A program made the translations under genes and the position numbers. A stretch of DNA of 9,365 nucleotides from Dehalococcoidia bacterium (GTDB lineage Bacteria > Chloroflexota > Dehalococcoidia > GIF9 > AB-539-J10). How positions within the stretch are numbered: position 1 is the first letter of the stretch; each line of letters begins with the position of its first letter. Where the stretch lies: positions 1-9,365 of the forward strand of contig JAUVYD010000031.1 of assembly GCA_030603265.1 (NCBI GenBank), read 5' to 3'. This document shows positions 1 through 7,184 of this stretch, in pieces. The notes under the pieces are model-generated. The model worked only from the letters and a program-made list of their open reading frames with translations. It searched no databases and was not told where the DNA came from.

Positions 1-166
1 CCCACATCCCTTCCTCCGCCAACTGATTGCGGAGATAGTCCAGCGCATCCGCGGCGGCCTCCTCGGAGGTGGCCGTAGGATAGGCCGCCACGGGCGAGGG
101 GCTGATTGCGAGAGGGAGCACGAGCAGGGCGACTCCTGCAGCGCAGAGTGCACGCGCGCCCGCCAT
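1..166 (-). CDS. N-terminus of a secreted protein, 3' end outside window
   Basis: Only the first ~55 codons are present; the gene continues past the left edge. From the ATG at 166 the protein opens with a short basic n-region (MAGAR), a hydrophobic core rich in A, L and V up to about residue 21, and a polar c-region ending VAA at residue 28, which is a classical Sec signal peptide with a plausible signal peptidase I site. The mature start is acidic and alanine-rich and then reads ALDYLRNQL, which loosely recalls the helical repeats of prenyltransferase/squalene-cyclase-like secreted proteins; this is too short to assign. A second in-frame ATG at 223 and a GTG at 253 would give a longer n-region. 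I prefer 166 because the signal peptide is then of normal length; a weak GGGTGG precedes it. A candidate promoter lies upstream at 272-301, giving a leader of roughly 100 nt. The gene is co-oriented with nrdG but probably transcribed separately. Confidence 0.6.
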   Translation of the reverse strand, partial: MAGARALCAAGVALLVLPLAISPSPVAAYPTATSEEAAADALDYLRNQLAEEGMW

Positions 167-271
167 TCGCCACCCGGGCGCAGGCACGCGAGCTCGCAGG
201 GTCACGCGGAACGCGTCGCACATCCGGCCCAGAGAATACGAGAGCTTACTCACGGTACTAAAGTGACGCTG

Positions 272-301
272 ATTATAGGCAAGACAGCTTGAGAAACGCA
301 A
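272..301 (-). promoter_or_regulatory. Candidate sigma-70 type promoter for the secreted-protein gene
   Basis: On the minus strand TTGCGT (301-296) is separated by 18 nt from a perfect TATAAT (277-272). It lies between the nrdG stop and the start of the next minus-strand gene, so it is correctly placed. Transcription would start near 265. No test of this is possible from sequence alone. Confidence 0.45.
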
Positions 302-330
302 ACCGTTCACGAGTCTGGCGGCGAGAAGTC

Positions 331-1032
331 CTACGCGCCACGAAGGCCGCAAGTCTGAACTGAAGGGGAGACAAGGGAGAGGAACCGGCCCAGGGTCGCC
401 GCGTCGTGCGGCCGCACGGCCTCGTATTCCGCGTCAATCATGGGCCCGTTGGGCCGGAACTGTTGCAGGTAGTAGTGCTTTGCGCCGGAGACGAGGGCGG
501 CGATTTCATGAATGTCCGACTCCTCCACGATGCCCGGAACGCAGGTCGTGCGGAACTCGTACTGAACCCCCGAGTCCATGATGAGGCGAATTGCCTGCTC
601 GATCCTCCGCGTGTCCAGGGCTTTGCCGGCAGCCCTCGAGTACCCGGCGAGGGAGGTCTTCACATCCATGGCGACGTAGTCCGCGAGCCCGGCCGCGAGC
701 ACTTCCCGCAGCAGTTCGACCTCATAGCCATTTGTGTCGAGCTTCACAGCCAGACCGGCCTCACGCAGTCGGCGCATCAGCGACAGGAGGGCCTCGCCGT
801 GTATCAGCGGCTCCCCGCCTGTGATTGACACACCATCCACGAATCCCTTCTTCTTCTCGAGAGACCGCATTACCTCATCGATGTGCAACCCGGGAAGAGA
901 CTCCGGCCTGAGAACAAGATCGGCATTCTGGCAGAAGGGACAGCGGAAGTTGCAGCCACCCAGGAAGAGCACCGAGGCAATCCTCCCGGGATAGTCGATG
1001 ACAGAGACACCCTGAACGCCGCAGATCTTCAC
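331..1032 (-). CDS. nrdG: Anaerobic ribonucleotide reductase activating protein (radical SAM)
   Basis: A 233-aa radical-SAM enzyme that uses S-adenosylmethionine and a [4Fe-4S] cluster to place the glycyl radical on NrdD. The cluster motif is CNFRCPFC with Cys27, Cys31 and Cys34 (CxxxCxxC), and the SAM-binding GGEP is at residues 72-75. The N-terminal IDYPGRIASVLFLGGCNFRC pattern is that of the NrdG2-type activase subgroup (TIGR02495-like, from memory), and the length is normal for it. The start is a GTG at 1032, 18 nt after the nrdD stop, with no clear Shine-Dalgarno in the gap, so translation may be coupled to nrdD. Its position directly behind nrdD on the same strand supports the pairing. 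No terminator-like hairpin is evident after the TAG at 331-333. It could in principle be a related activase such as that of pyruvate formate-lyase, but the nrdD neighbour argues against this. Confidence 0.93.
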   Translation of the reverse strand: MKICGVQGVSVIDYPGRIASVLFLGGCNFRCPFCQNADLVLRPESLPGLHIDEVMRSLEKKKGFVDGVSITGGEPLIHGEALLSLMRRLREAGLAVKLDTNGYEVELLREVLAAGLADYVAMDVKTSLAGYSRAAGKALDTRRIEQAIRLIMDSGVQYEFRTTCVPGIVEESDIHEIAALVSGAKHYYLQQFRPNGPMIDAEYEAVRPHDAATLGRFLSLVSPSVQTCGLRGA

Positions 1033-1050
1033 AGGGCTGACGGATTCGCT

Positions 1051-3153
1051 CTACGCCGCCGCGGCAAGCGCGTATCCCCTCCGCTCCTTGAACTCCTCCC
1101 GCTTGCCCTCGTTCCACTGCTGCACGGGGCGGAAATAGCCGACTACGCGCGAGTACACCTCGCAAGGTTCCCCACAATCAGGGCACGTCCACTGCTCCCC
1201 GTGCTGATAGCCATGGGTATGACAGATTGAGAACGTGGGAGTAAGGGTGAAATAGGGCATTCGAATGCTGTTCGTCATACGCCTGACAAGCAGCTTGCAA
1301 CTCTCGGGGTCATCTATCCTCTCTCCGAGGTAGCAATGAAAGACAGTGCCGCCCGTGTATTTCACCTGGAGGCGGTCCTGGTGCGTCAGCGCGTCGAAGA
1401 GGTCTCTCGAAGAATCGACCGGCAGGTGGGTTGAGTTGGTGTAGTAGGGAAACTCGTCTCCCGCTGCAACGATGTTCGGGAAGCTCTGCCTGTCGAGTCG
1501 TGCCAGCCGATAGCACGCCCCCTCGCCCGGAGTCGCCTCAAGGTTGTACAGTTGCCCGCTATCCTCCTGGAACTTCGCCAGGCGACCGAGCATGAAGTCC
1601 AGCACCTCGCCGGCGAACGCCTCACCATCCGCAGTGTCGATGCCCTGACCGAGGAAGTTGACGCAGGCTTCGTGCATGCCGATGAGGCCGATTGTCGAGA
1701 AGTGGTTAGCCCAGTAGCTGTCCAGCCTCTCCCTGACGGCGGACAGGTAGACCCGCGAGTAGGGGTACAATCCATCCTCGGTGAAGCGCTCAATGGCCTT
1801 GCGCTTGGTCTCCAGGCTGTCGCGCGCTAACACCATGAGACGGTCCAGGCGTTCGAAGAACTCCTCGCGAGTCGCGGAGAGATAGCCGAGCCGGGGCATG
1901 TTGATGGTAACCACACCGATGCTGCCGGTCAGCGGGTTGGACCCGAAGAGGCCCCCTCCCCTCTTCCTGACCTGTTCCAGGTCAAGGCGAAGCCGACAAC
2001 ACATGCTCCGCGTGTCCTCAGGATTCATGTCCGAGTTCACGAAGTTGGCGAAGTACGGGATGCCATACTTGGCCGTCATTCTCCAGAGCGGCTCAAACTG
2101 CGGATTGTCCCAGTCGAATTCCTTCGTGATGTTGTAGGTCGGAATCGGAAAGGTGAAGATCCTGCCCTTGGCGTCGCCTTCCATCATGATGTCGCAGAAC
2201 GCCCGGTTGAGGAGGTCCATCTCTTCCTGAAAGTCCCCGTACTTCTCGTCCTGCGGCCGGCCGTCAACGATGACCGCCTCATCGGCAAGGTGCGAGGGCG
2301 GATTCAGGTCCATGGACAGGTTGGTGAACGGCGTCTGGAAGCCAACCCGTGTCGGAACGTTGAGGCCGAAGACGAACTCCTGCATGGCCTGCTTGACGCC
2401 CTTGTAGTCCAGCTTGTCGTAGCGGACGAACGGCGCCAGCAACGTATCGAAGTTGGAGAACGCCTGCGCGCCGGCTGCCTCCCCCTGGAGCGTGTAGAAG
2501 AAATTGACTACCTGGCCCAGCGCGCTCCGCAGATGTTTGGGAGGCGTGCTCTCCACCTTGCCACGCACTCCTCCAAATCCTTTGAGCAGGAGGTCCTTCA
2601 GGTCCCAGCCACAGCAATAGACGCCGAGAATCCCGAGATCATGAATGTGGAAATCCCCGTTCATGTGGGCCTCACGTATCTCAGGAGGATAGATGGTGCC
2701 TATCCAGTAGCGGGAGGCGATTCCCGCGGAGACGTAGTTGTTCAGGCCCTGGAGCGAGTAGTCCATGTTGCTGTTCTCATTGACGCGCCAGTCGAGCCTG
2801 CCGATGTAGTCATCGACCATGTTGCGGGCGCCTTCGAGCAGCTTGCGCGACTCGCGCAGCTTGGAGTGCTGCTCGCGGTAGAGAATGTACGCCTTGGCAA
2901 CACCTGCGTGCCCGCTCTCGAGCAACATCTTTTCCACAAGGTCCTGGATCTCTTCCACGGTGGGCACACGGCTGTCCCTGCACGTGATATTCAGAATAGA
3001 CACGACTTGGGACGTCACCTGGTCTGCAACAGACCTGTCCTCATCCCCGGCTGCCCGCAGTGCCTTATACACCGCCTCGGTAATCTTCTCCGGGACAAAG
3101 GGGACTACATGCCCTTCACGCTTTCGGATGGTTTCAAGTTTGTGATCGGTCAT
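1051..3153 (-). CDS. nrdD: Anaerobic (class III) ribonucleoside-triphosphate reductase
   Basis: A 700-aa oxygen-sensitive reductase that converts ribonucleoside triphosphates to deoxyribonucleotides in the cytoplasm. An N-terminal ATP-cone (about residues 1-95, beginning TIRKREGHVVPF) binds the allosteric nucleotide. Adjacent cysteine pairs occur at 180-181 (YCCGWD) and 385-386 (MCCRL), in the regions expected to carry the active-site cysteines. The C-terminal zinc loop has Cys644, His647, Cys657 and Cys660, that is CxxH...CxxC. The glycyl-radical site is Gly672 in RVVGYFRP. The open frame extends upstream to 3234, but the start at 3153 is preceded by AGGAGG with an 8-nt gap and begins the protein just before the ATP-cone, so the 27-residue extension is rejected. 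nrdG follows after 18 nt. Two NrdR-like boxes upstream suggest repression by NrdR, which is not encoded here. The protein is of normal length and looks intact. Confidence 0.96.
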   Translation of the reverse strand: MTDHKLETIRKREGHVVPFVPEKITEAVYKALRAAGDEDRSVADQVTSQVVSILNITCRDSRVPTVEEIQDLVEKMLLESGHAGVAKAYILYREQHSKLRESRKLLEGARNMVDDYIGRLDWRVNENSNMDYSLQGLNNYVSAGIASRYWIGTIYPPEIREAHMNGDFHIHDLGILGVYCCGWDLKDLLLKGFGGVRGKVESTPPKHLRSALGQVVNFFYTLQGEAAGAQAFSNFDTLLAPFVRYDKLDYKGVKQAMQEFVFGLNVPTRVGFQTPFTNLSMDLNPPSHLADEAVIVDGRPQDEKYGDFQEEMDLLNRAFCDIMMEGDAKGRIFTFPIPTYNITKEFDWDNPQFEPLWRMTAKYGIPYFANFVNSDMNPEDTRSMCCRLRLDLEQVRKRGGGLFGSNPLTGSIGVVTINMPRLGYLSATREEFFERLDRLMVLARDSLETKRKAIERFTEDGLYPYSRVYLSAVRERLDSYWANHFSTIGLIGMHEACVNFLGQGIDTADGEAFAGEVLDFMLGRLAKFQEDSGQLYNLEATPGEGACYRLARLDRQSFPNIVAAGDEFPYYTNSTHLPVDSSRDLFDALTHQDRLQVKYTGGTVFHCYLGERIDDPESCKLLVRRMTNSIRMPYFTLTPTFSICHTHGYQHGEQWTCPDCGEPCEVYSRVVGYFRPVQQWNEGKREEFKERRGYALAAAA

Positions 3154-3161
3154 GGTCCAGT

Positions 3162-3167
3162 CCTCCT
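3162..3167 (-). promoter_or_regulatory. Shine-Dalgarno site that fixes the nrdD start
   Basis: AGGAGG on the minus strand, 8 nt before the ATG at 3153-3151. This is the reason for choosing this start over the in-frame ATG at 3234. Confidence 0.8.
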
Positions 3168-3247
3168 CTTGCCGGTTCCGTCGAGAGTGGGCGGGGCCCA
3201 TCGGGCGCAAACACACCAGTCCAATGGTCGCCATTCCCCCAACCCGA

Positions 3248-3263
3248 CCACTATATGTTGGGA
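3248..3263 (-). promoter_or_regulatory. NrdR-like box, proximal to nrdD
   Basis: Plus-strand CCACTATATGTTGGGA. The core CTATATGTTG matches the NrdR consensus CwATATwTwG at all but one position (G at the second w). It overlaps a TATAGT that could be a -10 element for nrdD. Its partner lies 30 bp away, about three helical turns, as is usual for paired NrdR boxes. Confidence 0.6.
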
Positions 3264-3277
3264 CAGAACGGAAGACT

Positions 3278-3293
3278 TGTCAACATGTAGTGC
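3278..3293 (-). promoter_or_regulatory. NrdR-like box, distal to nrdD
   Basis: Minus-strand GCACTACATGTTGACA. The core CTACATGTTG departs from CwATATwTwG at two positions. It is weaker than the proximal box but lies at the expected spacing (14 bp between boxes). It also contains a perfect TTGACA on the minus strand (3283-3278), a possible -35 element, though the nearest -10-like TATAGT is 22 nt downstream, too far for a standard promoter. Confidence 0.5.
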
Positions 3294-3366
3294 GTAGGAC
3301 ATTGACTGAACTCTTGAGAAATCCGGGCGGGATTGCAGGATGGTGAGGCTCAGAACAGAGGTGAAG

Positions 3367-4170
3367 TCAGTTGCTCTGAGTCAGTCCGGACGAAACATCG
3401 ACCACCGAGAAGGCGATTCCCGAGTCCATCAGCCGCTCCGAGACACGCGAGAGCTCGGTCTCGGCACAGAGCAGCAGGCAGGATACCCCGGAGGACGCAG
3501 CTTCCACGACAGCGGCGGAGGATGCCCACCAGCAGTCAGGCTCCTTGCCTGACGAACGGAGTGCCGCGAGCGCTTCGATGCCGACAGCGGCAACCACGTG
3601 AACCTTGCCAACGAGAGTCCGAAGCTTGTCTCCGTCGACACGATGAGAGCCACCATCCTGGACGGCAGGCATCGTAGCCACCAGCACCTCGGCGGGCGAC
3701 AATGGAATCACCCCCTCAATGCCGGTGACTCCCACATCCGTGTCGGCAGCAGCTCTCGCGACAACGGTCGCCCGGGCGGGGTCCCCATCACGCTGCGGCC
3801 TCGCCCGCAACAACCCGTCCTGCATCACCAGGGCCACCGTCTGACCTGCATCAAGGTCTTCTCCAGCAAGTGCTGCGGTTACGGCGATATCCCGAACCAC
3901 ACCACCCACACGCTCGGAATAGGTCTGCAACTCCCTCGCGGTGCGAAGCAGCCAGTCCGCTCCCTGCGGTGTCACCGAATAGCGCGTCCTGCCACGCGAC
4001 ACCACACAACCAGCCTTGATGAGTTCCTTCATGTGCTCGGAGACGGCATGCACTGTAATTCCGAGCTCTTCGGCGAAGTCCTTCTGCTGCACGGACGGCT
4101 GGCGCGAGGCGATTTCCACCAGGATGCGAAACCGCGTCGAAACGCCTCTGCCCTCAAAGATGTCGGCCAT
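3367..4170 (-). CDS. Winged helix-turn-helix transcriptional regulator with C-terminal sensor-like domain
   Basis: A 267-aa protein. Residues about 10-75 form a MarR/ArsR-type winged helix: the HTH lies near 28-50 (QQKDFAEELGITVHAVSEHM) and the wing follows in SRGRTRYSVTPQG. From about residue 95 the rest forms an alpha/beta domain with the segment TGIEGVIPLSPAEVLVATMP and an alanine-rich part near VAAVGIEALAAL. I recall this layout from archaeal-type regulators of similar length (DUF7839-like), but I cannot verify that. The target and ligand are unknown. An in-frame ATG at 4182 overlaps a perfect TATAAT and would precede the transcript start, so ATG 4170 is chosen. It lies upstream of nrdD on the same strand with 213 bp between, and nrdD appears to have its own promoter region. 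Control of nrd genes by this protein is only a possibility. Confidence 0.85.
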   Translation of the reverse strand: MADIFEGRGVSTRFRILVEIASRQPSVQQKDFAEELGITVHAVSEHMKELIKAGCVVSRGRTRYSVTPQGADWLLRTARELQTYSERVGGVVRDIAVTAALAGEDLDAGQTVALVMQDGLLRARPQRDGDPARATVVARAAADTDVGVTGIEGVIPLSPAEVLVATMPAVQDGGSHRVDGDKLRTLVGKVHVVAAVGIEALAALRSSGKEPDCWWASSAAVVEAASSGVSCLLLCAETELSRVSERLMDSGIAFSVVDVSSGLTQSN

Positions 4171-4180
4171 GTGAGCGCGC

Positions 4181-4189
4181 ATTATAGCA
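4181..4189 (-). promoter_or_regulatory. Extended -10 promoter of the wHTH gene
   Basis: The minus strand reads TGCTATAAT (4189-4181), a perfect extended -10. No convincing -35 is seen 16-18 nt upstream, which extended -10 promoters tolerate. The expected transcription start, 6-8 nt downstream, falls near 4174, leaving only a few bases before ATG 4170. The message would be leaderless or nearly so, and no Shine-Dalgarno is present. Confidence 0.55.
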
Positions 4190-4221
4190 CTGGTGCAGAA
4201 TGAAAAAGGGCGAGTACACCG

Positions 4222-4244
4222 CTTGACACCACACGCGGTGCAAG
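4222..4244. repeat. Imperfect inverted repeat between the wHTH gene and the transposase remnant
   Basis: CTTG-A-CACC (4222-4230) faces GGTG-CAAG (4237-4244) across a 6-nt loop, with one unpaired A. It lies in the divergent region between the minus-strand regulator and the plus-strand remnant. It could be an operator for the regulator or a subterminal hairpin of the decayed transposable element. It also contains a plus-strand TTGACA (4223-4228), but no good -10 lies 16-18 nt downstream. Confidence 0.4.
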
Positions 4245-4259
4245 TTCACTATCTTGACT

Positions 4260-4505
4260 ATGGCCGGAATCGCCAGAGCCATCGTTGCCGGTTTTCCCTA
4301 TCACCTTGCCCAGGGTGGCAACCACCACCGTCAGACCTTCCTCGCGAATGACGACTGCCAAACACATATCAACAACCGGCACGCCGGACTGAAGAGTTGG
4401 TTGGCCCTCGCCGAGCAGGAAATGCTTCCCGAGTTCACCGAAGCGACGAACCCGGCGAGGTCACAGTCGTGCCACAGCGGCGTGTTTGCGGTTACGAGTG
4501 TGTGA
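4260..4505 (+). pseudogene. N-terminal remnant of a REP-associated (Y1/HUH) transposase
   Basis: The first ~40 codons give MAGIARAIVAGFPYHLAQGG followed by NHHRQTFLANDD. This matches the characteristic start of RAYT/TnpA_REP proteins, typically MARIARxVxPGxPxHVTQRGNRRQxTFF. After about residue 45 the frame stays open to the TGA at 4503-4505 but no longer resembles the family clearly; a stretch near TEATNPARS may recall the family's YVELNPVRA segment, which would mean an internal deletion. The catalytic HUH motif (usually PNHVHL) and the tyrosine region are absent, so no active enzyme can be made. A C-terminal piece of the same family lies 3.9 kb downstream on the same strand. Full-length members are about 200-230 aa. 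Confidence 0.75.
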
Positions 4506-4565
4506 TCACGAATGCACAGATGAAGATTGCCGAAGTGAAGAAGACACGACAGGAAGAAGAAAGCC

Positions 4566-7184
4566 ATGACTGAAGACACATCGTTTTTCGCTCACGGTGG
4601 CCGATGGATACGGGCTGACTTTCATCTGCACACTAAGCAGGACAAGGAATTCAAGGACGCGGGGTCCGAGCACGATTTCGTGACCCGGTACATCGCCGCA
4701 CTGCGGCAAGCGAATATCCAAGTCGGCGTAATCACGAATCACAACAAGTTCGAGCGGGATGAGTTCAGGGCACTCCAGAAAGCCGCGAAGAAGGAGGATA
4801 TCTATCTCATGCCCGGGGTTGAACTGTCGGTCAAAGACGGCAGCAATGGCATCCACACTCTCGTTTTCTTCGATAAGGACTGGATCGACAACCCCGAAGC
4901 CAAAGACCACATCAACACTTTCCTTGAAGTAACCTTCGCAGGACAAGCCGATTATGACAACAGCAATGCACGGTCGAACCACGATCTGCTAGAAACCCTC
5001 CGCCAACTTGACCAATTTGGAAAGGACTACTTGGTCATCTTCGCCCATGTTGAAGAGCGGAACGGTCTCTGGGGCGCACTTGGCGGGGGCAGAATCGAGG
5101 AACTTGGCAAGACTGAACTGTTCCGCTCCCGTACGGCGGCTTTTCAGAAAGTGAGGACGCGAGACAAGCGTGAACAGGTGAGGGATTGGCTTGGTGGCTG
5201 GTATCCTTCGGAAGTGGAAGGCTCGGACCCCAAGGCCATGGCTGAAATCGGACGAGGCGAGTCAACTTTCATCAAGATTGGCGCGCTCACTTTTGAAGCG
5301 ATTCAGTTTGCCTTGAAGCCTAAGGCAGACCGTCTGTCCGACAAGGCTATTCAGAAACAGGTTCATTCTTGGGTGCGGTCAGTTGCCTTTGAGGGTGGCA
5401 TCTTCAATGGGAAGCGAATCGACCTCTCCGAGGAGATGAACTGCCTAATCGGCATTCGGGGAAGCGGAAAGTCGGCCGTTCTTGAGTGCTTGCGATTCGC
5501 GCTCGAACTGCCGTTGCCCGAACTCACAGAAGAGTTGGACCAGAAGTATAAGCGGGACCTTGTCCGCTTCGCCCTCGGCAGCGGCGGAAAAGTCGTGGTC
5601 GATGTAGAAGACTCGCAAGGGCGATGTTACGAAATCCGCCGAATCTGGAACGAACGAGCTGACATTTACTTCGAGGGGGAATTGCGGCCCGGCATACACA
5701 ACCCCCTGAGGAGCCCCTTGTTCTTCGGACAGAAGGAACTTGTGACGCGAGGCACAGGTAGCGAGAACGAACTCGTGGAAAGACTGATGGGATCAAAACT
5801 CGACGTCATCCGGCGAGACATCGTGGCCCAACGCCAAAGGGTGCTGGACGTAATGGTGAATCTCGACAAACTGCTAGACCTGGACACACTGGAGCAGGAA
5901 TACCAGAGCAAGAAGAAGGACACAGAGTTTCATCTGGAGCTTTTCAGAAAGTACGGCGTTGAACAGCAGCTTCAGCGTCAGGTGGAGTTCAATGCCGATG
6001 TGACGCACGCGCGCCATGTGGTCGCTGCGGTGGATGCGTTTGTCCGATCCTTCGACTCGTTTCTGCAGGAACAGGAATCCGAACTGGCCGCGCAGCCAAG
6101 ACTTGAGTCCAAAGAAAACGCAGATGTCATCACAGAGATTAACACTATCCTCGACCGGATACGCATGGCGCCTGACAGTGCGCGGCAGGTTCTCATCAAG
6201 ACGCGCAACGATGCGCGCGCCCTGCACGAGAAGCTTGCCGCTCTGGAACTTCGCCGTGACACGCTCAAGGACGAATTCGCAACCATCGAGAGACAACTGA
6301 GCGAGAAGCTCCAACAAGAAGGAAGCGGCGGTATTCGTCCGGACGATTTCGTGAAGCTCAAGACCGAATTGCAGAAAGCTAACATGGCGCTCGCCGAGAT
6401 TGGGAAGAGCCGCATGCGGAAGAACGCCCTTCGAGACGAGCTTCTGAAGGAACTGAGGCGGCTTTCCAACATGTGGCACCAGGAATTCAAGCAGATCGAA
6501 GCGGAAATCAGGAGACTGAACGAGAGCCAACCTGCACTTCAAATCATCCCAGAGTACAAGGGCAACAAGGTTGCGTTTCTGAAAGAGTTGCAACATCACT
6601 TCCGAGGCAGCAAACTCCGAGAGGCCACCTTGAAGGGCGTGGTGGATTCACACGCTGATTTCATTTCGGTCCACGAAGCACTGGATACGATCTGCAACAG
6701 CCTCGGTGATTCCGGCGACGTGTTCCGAAAGTATTTCAATCAAGCCAAGGCGTCCTTGCTCACATGGCAAGTGCCAAACGCATTCCCAACCGCGTATCAC
6801 GGCAAGAATCTGCACGATCACTCGCTGGGACAACGGGCTTCAGCACTGATCCTCTTCATTCTTAGCCAGCACGACAACGATGTAATCATTATTGACCAAC
6901 CCGAAGACGACTTGGACAACCAGACCATTTTTGAGGACGTCATCAAACTGCTTCGGTCCCTCAAGAAGGGGATTCAGTTTATCTTCGCGACACACAACGC
7001 CAATTTCCCCGTATTGGGTGACGCGGAGCAGGTCGGCGCGTGCTCCTTCGCAGACGAAAGCGCCACGATCCAGATTGGCAGCATTGACGAGCCCGGAATT
7101 CAGAAGGCTATCGTGTCAATCATGGAAGGCGGAAAGGACGCCTTCGATCTTCGGAAGGAGATCTACCAACTATGGAAGCAATAG
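4566..7184 (+). CDS. TrlF/Ppl-like protein: PHP phosphoesterase domain fused to SMC/ABC-type ATPase
   Basis: An 872-aa protein. Residues about 15-250 form a PHP domain: HxH in DFHLHT (His20, His22), NHN with His59, PGVE with Glu86, His97, and FAHVEE with His161. The usual late GSDAH motif reads GSDPK (residues 219-223). An ABC/SMC-like ATPase follows: Walker A GIRGSGKS (296-303), a long charged coiled-coil segment of about residues 415-680, signature SLGQR (753-757), Walker B IIIDQP with Asp777 and D-loop DDLDN, and switch His810 in FATHN. This layout is that of the TrlF family and of Ppl, a single-gene anti-phage protein described in 2020 (known from memory). The expected role is ATP-gated attack on nucleic acid or nucleotides upon phage infection; the substrate here is inferred, not shown. 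A purine-rich AGGAAGAAGA precedes the ATG. The next gene overlaps by 13 nt. A hand-counted 60-nt sample gave about 53% GC versus 60% in nrdD, in line with acquisition by transfer. Confidence 0.9.
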   Translation: MTEDTSFFAHGGRWIRADFHLHTKQDKEFKDAGSEHDFVTRYIAALRQANIQVGVITNHNKFERDEFRALQKAAKKEDIYLMPGVELSVKDGSNGIHTLVFFDKDWIDNPEAKDHINTFLEVTFAGQADYDNSNARSNHDLLETLRQLDQFGKDYLVIFAHVEERNGLWGALGGGRIEELGKTELFRSRTAAFQKVRTRDKREQVRDWLGGWYPSEVEGSDPKAMAEIGRGESTFIKIGALTFEAIQFALKPKADRLSDKAIQKQVHSWVRSVAFEGGIFNGKRIDLSEEMNCLIGIRGSGKSAVLECLRFALELPLPELTEELDQKYKRDLVRFALGSGGKVVVDVEDSQGRCYEIRRIWNERADIYFEGELRPGIHNPLRSPLFFGQKELVTRGTGSENELVERLMGSKLDVIRRDIVAQRQRVLDVMVNLDKLLDLDTLEQEYQSKKKDTEFHLELFRKYGVEQQLQRQVEFNADVTHARHVVAAVDAFVRSFDSFLQEQESELAAQPRLESKENADVITEINTILDRIRMAPDSARQVLIKTRNDARALHEKLAALELRRDTLKDEFATIERQLSEKLQQEGSGGIRPDDFVKLKTELQKANMALAEIGKSRMRKNALRDELLKELRRLSNMWHQEFKQIEAEIRRLNESQPALQIIPEYKGNKVAFLKELQHHFRGSKLREATLKGVVDSHADFISVHEALDTICNSLGDSGDVFRKYFNQAKASLLTWQVPNAFPTAYHGKNLHDHSLGQRASALILFILSQHDNDVIIIDQPEDDLDNQTIFEDVIKLLRSLKKGIQFIFATHNANFPVLGDAEQVGACSFADESATIQIGSIDEPGIQKAIVSIMEGGKDAFDLRKEIYQLWKQ

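Noticed and set aside
3154..3234. N-terminal extension of nrdD from ATG 3234
   Set aside because: The start at 3153 has AGGAGG 8 nt upstream and begins the protein normally before the ATP-cone; the extension is arginine-rich non-conserved sequence.
3250..3283. TTGACA...TATAGT as the nrdD promoter
   Set aside because: The spacer would be 22 nt, too long for a standard promoter; both elements lie within the NrdR-like boxes, so the match may be a by-product of those sites.
2290..3297. 335-codon plus-strand open frame opposite nrdD
   Set aside because: It lies entirely over the well-conserved nrdD coding strand and its upstream region, has no recognisable domain, and is a typical shadow in high-GC DNA.
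4182..4382. 66-codon minus-strand open frame upstream of the wHTH gene
   Set aside because: It lies antisense to the transposase N-terminal remnant, ends in the regulator's promoter and resembles no known protein.
5874..6599. 241-codon minus-strand open frame opposite the PHP-ATPase gene
   Set aside because: It is antisense to the coiled-coil part of the ATPase, with no family resemblance.
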